A program made the translations under genes and the position numbers. Below are positions 6,221 to 13,099 of a stretch of DNA of 13,480 nucleotides, in pieces. Every line of letters starts with the position of its first letter. Within the stretch, counting starts at the first letter, position 1. This stretch comes from CAYMKL01 sp964390805 (GTDB lineage Bacteria > Chloroflexota > Anaerolineae > VGOG01): the NCBI GenBank assembly GCA_964390805.1, contig CAYMKL010000171.1, forward strand, positions 1 to 13,480, read 5' to 3'. The notes below the pieces were generated by a model that saw only the letters and a list, made by a program, of their open reading frames with translations, searched no databases and was not told where the DNA came from.

Positions 6221-6358
6221 GACAATGTTAACTTCGCCTGCGTCAGACCTCCGAGGTCTGTGAAACAGCTCTAGGATGGCGAAATCGTAGCTTTTGCAGG
6301 CATTTCGACGGGTGCAATCACCCATTGGAGACCTCGGAGGTCTAAACTTAACATTGTC
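6221..6358. repeat. 138-bp element with terminal inverted repeats (MITE-like)
   Basis: GACAATGTTAA (6221-6231) is repeated inverted as TTAACATTGTC (6348-6358). Just inside each end lies a near-identical palindrome: CAGACCTC-C-GAGGTCTG (6244-6260) and AGACCTC-G-GAGGTCT (6329-6343), reverse complements of each other. Between them are a possible CGAAAT/ATTTCG pair and the hairpin GGGTGCAATCACCC (6310-6323). The whole could fold into one long stem or several small ones. It carries no gene and separates arsR from arsM. No clear target duplication is visible, so mobility is a guess. Confidence 0.65.
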
Positions 6359-6386
6359 GAAATAAAAAGAAGAGGAGGAAACAAAA

Positions 6387-7301
6387 ATGAGTGAGATTGC
6401 GACTGATGAAAGAATAAAGGAGGCTGTGCGCCAGGCCTATGGGGGCATTGCTACCCGCTTTGTTGAACAGCCGTCCAGAGCGAGCTGCTGCGGCCCCAGC
6501 CAGGCCACTAGCTGCTGTGGCCCGTCTGAGGTCACTGTTGAGAACACAGGTGCCGCCACCAGGTTCTACTCAGGTGAGGAACTCGCCGATCTGCCAGACA
6601 CCGTGACCGACATCTCGCTGGGCTGCGGCAATCCCACCGCCATTGCCGAGCTCCAGCCGGGCGAGGTGGTGCTCGACCTGGGATCGGGTGGGGGCATTGA
6701 CTGCTTCCTGGCCGCCAAGAAAGTCGGTCCGCAGGGACGGGTGATCGGGCTGGATATGACGCCAGATATGATCAAGCTGGCCCGGCGTAACGCCAAGAAG
6801 CTTGGAGCGACGAACGTCGAATTCCGTTACGGAGAGATGGAAGAGATGCCCATCCCCGATGAGTCAGTGGACGTCATCATCTCCAACTGCGTCATCAACC
6901 TGTCGCCGGACAAGGACGCGGTCTTCGGTGAAGCCTACCGCGTGCTGCGGCCCGGCGGACGGATGAGCGTCTCCGACATCGTGGTTGATGGCCAGCTCCC
7001 CCAAGCCATCCGCAGCAGGCTGGATGCCTGGGCCGGTTGCGTGGCCGGGGCCCTCGATGAGTCGGACTATCTGAGCAAGATCCGCGCAGCGGGATTTGAT
7101 GGTGTAGAAGTTCTGTCCCGCGACTATGTGGACCCTGACCAGGTTACTGAGGAGGAGATGCAGTTGCTGGTGGTTGGAGCCGACGGACAGGTTGCTGAGG
7201 GTGTGGACGCGCAAGCACTTCTGGACGAGGCGGGACTCTCACCCCGTGACCTCGCCCAGAAAGTCGCCAGCATCAAGGTCACAGCTCACAAGCCAGCGTG
7301 A
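6387..7301 (+). CDS. arsM: Arsenite S-adenosylmethionine methyltransferase
   Basis: ArsM uses SAM to methylate As(III) stepwise to mono- and dimethyl arsenicals in the cytoplasm. The 304-residue protein has the SAM motif VLDLGSGGGID (95-105) and the acidic GLDMTPDMI (121-129). The three cysteines of characterised ArsM enzymes are present: Cys80 (LGCGNP), Cys168 (SNCVINL) and Cys218 (WAGCVAG), matching Cys72, 174 and 224 of the algal enzyme. The N-terminus has a doubled motif, SCCGPSQATSCCGPSE (33-48), giving four more cysteines near the fourth known ligand site. The ATG is eight bases after GGAGG. It follows arsR in the same direction, 217 bp downstream, and is likely controlled by it. Confidence 0.95.
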   Translation: MSEIATDERIKEAVRQAYGGIATRFVEQPSRASCCGPSQATSCCGPSEVTVENTGAATRFYSGEELADLPDTVTDISLGCGNPTAIAELQPGEVVLDLGSGGGIDCFLAAKKVGPQGRVIGLDMTPDMIKLARRNAKKLGATNVEFRYGEMEEMPIPDESVDVIISNCVINLSPDKDAVFGEAYRVLRPGGRMSVSDIVVDGQLPQAIRSRLDAWAGCVAGALDESDYLSKIRAAGFDGVEVLSRDYVDPDQVTEEEMQLLVVGADGQVAEGVDAQALLDEAGLSPRDLAQKVASIKVTAHKPA

Positions 7302-7379
7302 ACTTGCTGTCAGGGGAGGAGTGTGGGGTTAGACAGAGAAGCGTATTCGCTGGTCCGTACAGGAGAGGAGGTGAACAAG

Positions 7380-7463
7380 ATGACGCGAGTTCCGTTGAAG
7401 CGCTGGATGCTGCGGCCGGTCGCCCGCTGCAGCGAGGGCTGCCATAGTCGGTCCTGGGCATGA
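7380..7463 (+). CDS. Small 27-residue ORF in the ars unit
   Basis: This short ORF has one of the best translation signals in the window: GGAGGTG (7367-7373) six bases before an ATG. It lies 78 bp after arsM and just before the operon terminator. The peptide is basic (MTRVPLKRWM at the N-terminus) and its C-terminal half contains ARCSEGCHSR, a Cys-x3-Cys-His arrangement that could bind metal or arsenic. No family is recognised. The frame is open upstream back to the arsM stop, so a start at GTG 7323 giving 46 residues is possible, but its ribosome binding site is only 2 bases away. It could also be a chance ORF. Confidence 0.45.
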   Translation: MTRVPLKRWMLRPVARCSEGCHSRSWA

Positions 7464-7479
7464 CAGTAAACGGCCCGCC

Positions 7480-7508
7480 AGAGGCAGGACAGGCTCCTGC
7501 CTCTTTTT
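7480..7508 (+). terminator. Rho-independent terminator of the ars unit
   Basis: AGAGGCAGGA (7480-7489) and TCCTGCCTCT (7495-7504) form a perfect 10-bp stem with a 5-nt loop, followed by five T (7504-7508). It closes the arsR-arsM-small ORF transcript and insulates the mevalonate genes. Confidence 0.92.
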
Positions 7509-7553
7509 CGTTTCCCCATCAGACAGATTTGGTAGTTTTTGACAGGGATGTTG

Positions 7554-7562
7554 TGCTATACT
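7554..7562 (+). promoter_or_regulatory. Candidate extended -10 promoter of the mevalonate genes
   Basis: TGCTATACT at 7554-7562 is an extended -10 with one mismatch in the hexamer. TTGACA at 7539 lies only 12 bp upstream of the hexamer, too close to serve as its -35. Start of transcription would be near 7569, about 50 bases before the reductase ATG. The position between the ars terminator and hmgR makes a promoter here necessary or at least likely. Confidence 0.5.
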
Positions 7563-7573
7563 TTCGATGATTG

Positions 7574-7594
7574 AAGCCCGCAATGGGCTTTTTT
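7574..7594 (+). promoter_or_regulatory. Terminator-like hairpin in the hmgR leader
   Basis: AAGCCC (7574-7579) and GGGCTT (7585-7590) form a 6-bp stem over a GCAAT loop, followed by a run of six T (7589-7594). It lies downstream of the candidate promoter and 24 bp before the reductase ATG, where it could act as an attenuator. Alternatively, it is a second terminator for the ars unit and the true promoter lies elsewhere. Confidence 0.45.
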
Positions 7595-7618
7595 GTGACC
7601 TTGCACCGAAAGGGATAG

Positions 7619-8932
7619 ATGCACAAATCCTCCCGCCTGCCTGGGTTCTACAAGCTGAGCTTAGAGGACCGGGCGGCTGTTGTGGCAGAATTGGCCGGAC
7701 TGACGGCCAGCGAGAAGACGATCCTGATGGGGAAGGGCCTGATCCCAGCCCAAGCCGATCAGATGATCGAGAACGTGGTGGGCATCCACGCCCTGCCCCT
7801 GGGGATAGCCGTCAATTTCCTCATCAACGGCCAGGACTATCTCATACCGATGGCCATCGAAGAGCCCTCCGTTGTGGCTGGGGCCAGCTTCACCGCCCGG
7901 TTGGTGCGCCATGGCGGCGGATTCACCACCAGCAGCGACGAGCCGGTGATGATCGGCCAGATACAAGTGCTGGACATCGCCGATCCCCAGGCAGCCCGCT
8001 CCGAGCTCCTGGCCCATAGAAGCCGCCTGCTCCAGTTGGCTGACCAGACCGATCCTCTGCTCATCAGCCTGGGCGGCGGGGCCCGCGACCTGATCGTCCG
8101 CGTGATCGAGGATAGCGCCGTTGGCCCAATGGTGATCGTTCACCTGCTGTTCGATTGCCGTGACGCCATGGGGGCCAACACGGTGAACACCGCCTGCGAG
8201 GCCCTGGCCCCTCAGGTAGAGAACATCACCGGCGGACGGGTGGTGCTGCGCATCCTGTCCAATCTCTCCGACCGACGGCTGGCGCGTGCTGAATGCTCCA
8301 TTCCACCAGATGTACTGGCCTTCCAGGCGTTCACCGGCCAGACGGTGGCGAATCGCATCGTCGAGGCCTACGCCCTGGCTGCCAACGATCCCTACCGAGC
8401 CGCCACCCATAACAAGGGCATCATGAACGGCATTGACGCCGTGGCTTTAGCTACAGGCCAAGACTGGCGCGCTGTGGAGGCCGGAGCCCACGCCTACGCT
8501 GCCCGCAGCGGTGTCCTGAGTTCATCGAAGGGTGGGCGCTACACTTCGCTCTCGCGCTGGAGCGTGGACGCCAACGGGAACCTGGCAGGCACGCTGGAGA
8601 TGCCCCTGGCTGTGGGCATCGTCGGCGGGGCCAGTCGGGTGCACCCCACGGCCAAAGTAGCGCTGAAGGTTCTGGGCGTGAAGACGGCGCGGGAACTGGC
8701 CGAGGTCATGGCCGCCGTAGGGCTGGCTCAAAATCTGGCTGCTCTACGAGCATTAGCCACCGAAGGAATACAGCGGGGCCACATGCAACTGCACGCGCGT
8801 CAGGTGGCCATCGCTGCCGGCGCCACAGGCGATCTGGTAGAGGCAATCGCTGGCCGGTTGGTAACCGAGGGGAAGGTCCGCCTCGACCGGGCGCAGGAGC
8901 TCGTGCAGGAGAGGTTGGATATTGGATACTAG
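7619..8932 (+). CDS. mvaA: Class II hydroxymethylglutaryl-CoA reductase
   Basis: This enzyme reduces HMG-CoA to mevalonate with two NAD(P)H, the committing step of the mevalonate route to isoprenoids. The 437-residue soluble protein is close to the 428 residues of the Pseudomonas mevalonii class II enzyme and has no membrane segments. Family signs are the opening RLPGFYKLS, ENVVG (51-55) and EEPSVVAGAS with catalytic Glu82, DAMGAN (182-187), THNKGIMNGIDAV with Lys266 (and Asp282), and GHMQLHAR with His388. These match Glu83, Lys267, Asp283 and His381 of the Pseudomonas enzyme. Residues after the last helix (ERLDIGY) are encoded within a TTGGATATTGGA repeat. GGG lies five to seven bases before the ATG. 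In this context it acts biosynthetically with the two genes downstream; a degradative role is less likely. Confidence 0.96.
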   Translation: MHKSSRLPGFYKLSLEDRAAVVAELAGLTASEKTILMGKGLIPAQADQMIENVVGIHALPLGIAVNFLINGQDYLIPMAIEEPSVVAGASFTARLVRHGGGFTTSSDEPVMIGQIQVLDIADPQAARSELLAHRSRLLQLADQTDPLLISLGGGARDLIVRVIEDSAVGPMVIVHLLFDCRDAMGANTVNTACEALAPQVENITGGRVVLRILSNLSDRRLARAECSIPPDVLAFQAFTGQTVANRIVEAYALAANDPYRAATHNKGIMNGIDAVALATGQDWRAVEAGAHAYAARSGVLSSSKGGRYTSLSRWSVDANGNLAGTLEMPLAVGIVGGASRVHPTAKVALKVLGVKTARELAEVMAAVGLAQNLAALRALATEGIQRGHMQLHARQVAIAAGATGDLVEAIAGRLVTEGKVRLDRAQELVQERLDIGY

Positions 8933-8947
8933 AGATTGGATATTGGA
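8915..8947. repeat. TTGGATATTGGA direct repeat at the hmgR-hmgS junction
   Basis: TTGGATATTGGA occurs at 8915-8926 (inside the reductase 3' end) and 8936-8947 (after its stop), period 21. The second copy runs into the GGAGG that serves as the ribosome binding site of the synthase gene. A similar GGTTGGA-rich stretch follows the thiolase. Confidence 0.7.
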
Positions 8948-8957
8948 GGCTTAGCAT

Positions 8958-10025
8958 TTGACCGAAGATTCTCTGTTGCTGAAGCCAGACCGCGAGGTCG
9001 GCATTGTCGGCTATGGGGCTTACGTGCCCCGCTATCGGCTGCCCGCTTCTGAGGTGTCCAGAGTTTGGAAAGAGGGCCAGGAGCCCCCGCCCATCCAGGA
9101 GAAAGCGGTGCCGGGCCTCGATGAGGATGTGGTCACCATGTCCATCGAGGCGGCCCGCAATGCTTTGAAACGAGCAAGGATAGAGCCTGAGTTGATCCGC
9201 GCCGTCTGGGTAGGCAGTGAGTCCCATCCCTATGCCGTCAAGCCTACCTCGACCATCGTGGCCGAGGCCATTGGAGCTGCGCCCCACACCCAGGCAGCGG
9301 ACTGGGAGTTCGCCTGCAAGGCCGGCACCGAGGCAATCCAGGCAGCCATCGGCTTTGTCGGCTCTGGCATGGCGCGCTACGCCCTCTGCATCGGCGCGGA
9401 CTCCTCCCAGGGGCGGCCGGGCGATGCTCTGGAGTACACCACAGGAGCAGGAGGGGCAGCCTACATCATCGGCCCCAAGGAGCAAAGCCTGGCCTACGTA
9501 GAGGGGTCCTATTCTTATGTCACCGACACGCCGGACTTTTTCCGCCGGCCTGGCCAGCACTACCCACAGCATGGGCACCGGTTTACCGGCGAGCCTGCCT
9601 ACTTCAAACACGTTCTAGCTGCGGGAGAGCGCCTGATGGAGGAGCTGGGTTACGAGGCGGGAGATTACGCCCATGCCGTGTTCCACCAACCCAACGCCAA
9701 GTTCCCCCTCAAGGCAGGCAAGACCCTGGGTTTCAGCAAGGAACAGATAAAGGCGGGGCTTTTGGTGCCCGTGACGGGCAATACTTACGCGGGCTCTTCC
9801 CTGCTGGGTCTGACCAGCGTTCTTGACCAGGCCACTCCAGGCGATAGGGTGCTGCTGGTCTCCTTTGGCTCTGGAGCCGGCAGCGATGCCTTCTCCCTGG
9901 TCGTCACTGACCTCGTCGAGGAGAGGAGGAAGAGGGCTCCCCTCACCCAGGACTACATCGCCCGCAAGAAGTACATTGACTATGCGCTTTATGTCAGGTT
10001 CAAGAAAAAGCTGGAGATGCATTAG
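8958..10025 (+). CDS. mvaS: Archaeal-type hydroxymethylglutaryl-CoA synthase
   Basis: This enzyme condenses acetyl-CoA with acetoacetyl-CoA to HMG-CoA. The 355-residue protein has the short architecture of the archaeal family, in contrast to the longer eukaryotic form. The expected Glu-Cys-His triad is visible: Glu88 in VGSESHPYAVKP, the acylated Cys120 in DWEFACKAGTEA and His243 in VFHQPNAKFP. Other signs are GYGAYVPRYRL (18-28), PVTGNTYAGSS (271-281) and VSFGSGAGSDAF (301-312). The start is TTG at 8958 with GGAGG eight bases upstream; the protein begins MTEDSLLLKPDREVGIVGYG. It lies 25 bp after the reductase. In methanogens this enzyme forms a channelling complex with the thiolase and a DUF35 protein; here only the thiolase gene is adjacent. 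Confidence 0.95.
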   Translation: MTEDSLLLKPDREVGIVGYGAYVPRYRLPASEVSRVWKEGQEPPPIQEKAVPGLDEDVVTMSIEAARNALKRARIEPELIRAVWVGSESHPYAVKPTSTIVAEAIGAAPHTQAADWEFACKAGTEAIQAAIGFVGSGMARYALCIGADSSQGRPGDALEYTTGAGGAAYIIGPKEQSLAYVEGSYSYVTDTPDFFRRPGQHYPQHGHRFTGEPAYFKHVLAAGERLMEELGYEAGDYAHAVFHQPNAKFPLKAGKTLGFSKEQIKAGLLVPVTGNTYAGSSLLGLTSVLDQATPGDRVLLVSFGSGAGSDAFSLVVTDLVEERRKRAPLTQDYIARKKYIDYALYVRFKKKLEMH

Positions 10026-10044
10026 GCATCTTCATAGCTCCTGG

Positions 10045-10083
10045 CGGACGCTAGTCCGCCAAGCGGCGCCGGACTAGCGTCCG
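10045..10083. repeat. Switchable double palindrome between mvaS and thiolase
   Basis: CGGACGCTAGTCCG (10045-10058) and CGGACTAGCGTCCG (10070-10083) are exact reverse complements. Each is also a small hairpin on its own (GGAC/GTCC arms), so the RNA can form two small stems or one 14-bp stem. It sits in the 105-bp gap, has no T-tract and looks like a REP/BIME-type element. Confidence 0.85.
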
Positions 10084-10130
10084 GCGCGAGCAGAGGCTTA
10101 CTAGCTTTCAAGAAGAAGGAGGAAGATAAG

Positions 10131-11288
10131 GTGAGAGATGTGATCATCGTTGGTATCGGCCAGACCAAAGTGGGAGAACACTGGGAGAAATCGCTGCGCG
10201 ATCTGGCCGTTGAGTCCCTGTGGACGGCTATGGCTGATGCAGGGGTCGAGGAGGCGGATGCCCTCTACGTGGGCAACATGCTGGGGGGACAGTTTGTGGG
10301 TCAGGAACACCTGGGGACGCTGATCGCCGATTTCGCGGGCTTGCGGGGCAGCGAAGCTTTCAGGGTCGAAGCCGCCTGCTGCTCCGGGGCCGCAGCATTG
10401 CGCCAGGGCTACCTCGCCGTAGCCAGTGGACTCCACGACATCGTGGCCGTCACTGGCGTGGAGAAGATGACCGATGCCCTGGGCTGTGTCACCGCCGCTG
10501 GCTTGGCCACGGCTGCCGATGGCGACTACGAGGCCAGCCAGGGTCTTTCCCTGGTGGCTGTTCACGCTCTGCTGATGCGGCGCTACATGCACGAGTACGG
10601 AGCTGCCAACGCCGACTTTGCCATGTTCGCCGTCAACGCCCACAGGAACGCGGTGGGCAACCCATACGCCATGTTCCGCCGCCCCATCTCCAAGGATGCC
10701 TTCGAAAAGGCCCGCATGGTGGCCGACCCCATTAACCTGCTGGATTCCGCGCCCGTGGCCGACGGTGCGGCCACGCTGGTGCTCTGCCCAGCGGTGCGAG
10801 CCCGAGAGTTCAAAGAACAACCCATCCGGGTGGCTGCCTCAGCAGCAGCCACCGATTCCGTTGCCCTGCACGACCGGCGCGATCCCCTCTTCCTAGAATC
10901 TGCCTACCTGTCGGCACAGAGGGCCTATCAGCAGGCCGGGGTCAGCCCTGACGACATTGATGTGTTCGAGCTGCACGATGCTTTCACCATCATGAGCGCC
11001 CTCTCCTTGGAAGCCTGTGGCTTTGCCGAGCGAGGAGAGGGCTACAAAATGGGACAGAATGGCAACATTACCATCGAAGGCCCTACTCCCATCTGCACTA
11101 TGGGCGGCCTGAAGGCGAGAGGCAATCCGGTGGGGGCTACCGGCGTATATCAAGTGCTAGAAGTGGTTGAGCAGTTGCGCGGCCAGGCGGGACCCAATCA
11201 GGTACAAGGTCCTCACCTGGGCATGGCCCAGAACATCGGTGGCAGCGGGGCCACGACCATCACGCACATCCTGGAAGCGATGGACTGA
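10131..11288 (+). CDS. Thiolase (acetyl-CoA C-acetyltransferase), archaeal/SCP2 type
   Basis: It probably makes acetoacetyl-CoA from two acetyl-CoA, feeding the synthase encoded upstream. The 385-residue protein has the nucleophile Cys83 in VEAACCSGAAAL, HDAF (His282) in place of the NEAF of ordinary thiolases, and a C-terminal GGLKARGNPVGATG (325-338). In most thiolases the last motif is GHP with a catalytic His; here it is Asn332. The usual CxG cysteine near the C-terminus is also missing (MAQNIGGSG, Asn368). His282 is typical of the archaeal/SCP2 group; whether Asn332 is a subgroup trait I cannot tell. The start is GTG with AGGAGG seven bases upstream. No DUF35 gene follows; an IS21 element does. 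Confidence 0.9.
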   Translation: MRDVIIVGIGQTKVGEHWEKSLRDLAVESLWTAMADAGVEEADALYVGNMLGGQFVGQEHLGTLIADFAGLRGSEAFRVEAACCSGAAALRQGYLAVASGLHDIVAVTGVEKMTDALGCVTAAGLATAADGDYEASQGLSLVAVHALLMRRYMHEYGAANADFAMFAVNAHRNAVGNPYAMFRRPISKDAFEKARMVADPINLLDSAPVADGAATLVLCPAVRAREFKEQPIRVAASAAATDSVALHDRRDPLFLESAYLSAQRAYQQAGVSPDDIDVFELHDAFTIMSALSLEACGFAERGEGYKMGQNGNITIEGPTPICTMGGLKARGNPVGATGVYQVLEVVEQLRGQAGPNQVQGPHLGMAQNIGGSGATTITHILEAMD

Positions 11289-11329
11289 ATTGGGAGGTTG
11301 GAGGTTGGAAGTTAGAGTTTGGAGGTGAG
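11289..11329. repeat. GGTTGGA-rich low-complexity spacer
   Basis: GGAGGTTGGAGGTTGGAAGT and its continuation are short imperfect TTGGAGG-type repeats between the thiolase stop and the left end of the IS element. They resemble the TTGGATATTGGA repeats after hmgR. No gene is visible here. Confidence 0.6.
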
Positions 11330-11336
11330 TGTCATC

Positions 11337-11428
11337 TTTCGGGCTATAATGGTCCAGGTGTTTTCATCCAAAGTGGGCCAACCATTTTCACCCAAACTGG
11401 TCCGCCGATTTTCACCGAAAGTGGTCCA
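11337..11428. repeat. Four 24-bp-period end repeats (IstA binding sites)
   Basis: The word GGTCC or GGGCC recurs at 11351, 11375, 11399 and 11423, exactly 24 bp apart. The last three units share TTTTCAYCSAAASTGG and start at 11361, 11385 and 11409; the outermost unit is more divergent. IS21 elements carry multiple such repeats at their ends as transposase binding sites. A further GTGGTCCAAGGTGACA near 11469 may be a stray copy. Confidence 0.75.
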
Positions 11429-11548
11429 CGCCCCTTGGCCCAAACCCTGTACTGAACCCAAGCGAGGTGTGGTCCAAGGTGACACTGGCGAAACTCCTTC
11501 AATTGGGGCATACTTCTGGTTCTGGAAACAATGGAACCAGGAGGGGAT

Positions 11549-13099
11549 ATGCCAAGCAGAAAGAAGGAGACCATGGACGTTCGAGAAATGCTGAGACACT
11601 TGCGGCAAGGGCAAAGCAACCGGGCGGTGGCCAAGACGATGGGCATCGACCGCAAGACGGTGGCCCGGTATCGCACCTGGGCCACGGAGCAAGGGTTGCT
11701 GGAAGATCCGTTGCTGCCTCTGGACAAACTGCACCAGTTGGTGGAAGAAACGCTGAGTAGCCCACCTCCTCCGCAGAACACGTCGTCGGTGGAGCCGTAT
11801 CGAGACATCGTGATCAAGCTGCGCCGGGAGGGCGTAGAAGTTGCCGCTCTCTATCAACGCTTGAAGGAGCGGGACTACACCGGCAGCTACTCGTCGGTGT
11901 ACCGCTTCGTGCGAAATCTGGAACCCCGTACGCCGGAGGTAACGGTGCGTGTAGAGACACGCCCAGGCGAGGAGGCTCAGGTAGACTTTGGCTACGCTGG
12001 GCGTATGGTGGACCCCGAGACGGGAGAACTGCGCAAGACCTGGGTGTTTGTGATGACCCTGTCCTGGAGCCGCCATCAATACGCGGAGTTCGTCTTTGAC
12101 CAGAAGGTCGCAACCTGGTTGCGGCTGCATCGTAATGCCTTCGCCTTTTTCGGGGGCGCACCGGAACGGGTGGTGATCGACAATCTCAAAGCCGGGATCA
12201 TTCGGGCCTGTTGGCATGAACCTCAAGCTCAACAGTCGTACCGGGAGTGCGCGGAGCACTACGGCTTTCTCATCACTCCCTGCCGACCGGGCACCCCGCA
12301 GCACAAGGGCAAGGTCGAGAAGGGGGGCATCCACTACGTCAAGCGAAACTTCCTGGCTGGTCGGGAGCCCACCCCTCTCACCCAGGCCAATCGGGATGTG
12401 AGGCGCTGGGCGCTGACCATTGCCGGACAACGCGTCCACGGGACGACCAAGGAGAAACCCCTGGAACGCTTTGAGACGGAGCGTGCCGCGCTGCGGCCTC
12501 TGCCCCATACGCCTTATGACTTGGCCATGTGGAAACAGGTCAAACTCCACCGAGACTGTTACCTGATCTTTGATCACGCCTACTACTCGGCGCCGTTCCG
12601 CCTCGTGGGGCAGAAGCTATGGGTACGCGGCGGCAGCCGAGAGATCCAGATATTCACCAGAGACTACCAACTGGTGGCCACTCACCCCCGTGCCCAACGT
12701 CGTGGCCAACGGTGCACCCGCTTGGATCATCTGCCACCTCACAAGGTGCCCGGCCTGATCCTGACCCGCGACGCGTGTCGACAGCAGGCGTCCGAGATCG
12801 GGGCTGCCACGCAAGAGGTGGTCGATGGCCTGCTGGACCACCGACCCGAGGATCGGCTGCGCACGGCCGGACGGCTGTTACGTCTCGGCGACCGCTTTGG
12901 CCCCCAACGGCTCGAAGCGGCCTGTGGCCGGGCGCTGCGCTTCAACGACCCGGCATACCTGACTATCAAGCGCATCCTGGAACAAGGGCTGGATCTCGAA
13001 GAAGTGTCTGCCATCGCCCCACCACCACCGGCCATGACATTCGCCCGCCCAGCGGCCGAGTTAGTGGGCCACCTGGCAGGAGGTGCGGCATGGAAATGA
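11549..13099 (+). CDS. istA: IS21 transposase IstA
   Basis: This DDE transposase cuts and joins the IS ends. Numbered from the ATG at 11549 (AGGAGG four bases upstream) it has 516 residues, close to the usual length of about 500. The N-terminal helix-turn-helix region (MDVREMLRHLRQGQSNRAVA, then IDRKTVARYR) binds the end repeats. The catalytic triad is Asp146 in AQVDFGYAG, Asp211 in RVVIDNLKAG and Glu257 in KGKVEKGGIHYVKR. The C-terminal half includes YYSAPFRLVGQKLWVR, typical of the IS21 Mu-like C-terminal domain. The frame is intact, so the element may be active. An upstream ATG at 11531 would add six residues but has no ribosome binding site. Confidence 0.95.
   Translation: MPSRKKETMDVREMLRHLRQGQSNRAVAKTMGIDRKTVARYRTWATEQGLLEDPLLPLDKLHQLVEETLSSPPPPQNTSSVEPYRDIVIKLRREGVEVAALYQRLKERDYTGSYSSVYRFVRNLEPRTPEVTVRVETRPGEEAQVDFGYAGRMVDPETGELRKTWVFVMTLSWSRHQYAEFVFDQKVATWLRLHRNAFAFFGGAPERVVIDNLKAGIIRACWHEPQAQQSYRECAEHYGFLITPCRPGTPQHKGKVEKGGIHYVKRNFLAGREPTPLTQANRDVRRWALTIAGQRVHGTTKEKPLERFETERAALRPLPHTPYDLAMWKQVKLHRDCYLIFDHAYYSAPFRLVGQKLWVRGGSREIQIFTRDYQLVATHPRAQRRGQRCTRLDHLPPHKVPGLILTRDACRQQASEIGAATQEVVDGLLDHRPEDRLRTAGRLLRLGDRFGPQRLEAACGRALRFNDPAYLTIKRILEQGLDLEEVSAIAPPPPAMTFARPAAELVGHLAGGAAWK

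Noticed and set aside
7299..7463. Possible read-through or selenocysteine at the arsM TGA, because the frame stays open for about 53 codons up to the small ORF stop
   Set aside because: No convincing SECIS hairpin follows the TGA (only a 5-bp CTGTC/GACAG stem with a large loop), ArsM is already full length, and the small ORF has its own ribosome binding site.
7539..7562. TTGACA and TATACT as an ordinary promoter pair
   Set aside because: The spacing is only 12 bp; an extended -10 reading is preferred.
7661..9611. Minus-strand open frames of 249 and 301 codons
   Set aside because: They are antisense to the well-supported reductase and synthase genes and show no recognisable domain or ribosome binding site.
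11361..11428. CRISPR-like regular repeats
   Set aside because: The 24-bp units are contiguous with no spacers and lie at an IS end; the 23-bp repeats at 1-58 are also plain tandem repeats.
11312..12577. Long minus-strand open frame of 421 codons across the IS element
   Set aside because: It is antisense to istA, whose DDE motifs are intact; high GC makes such shadows common.
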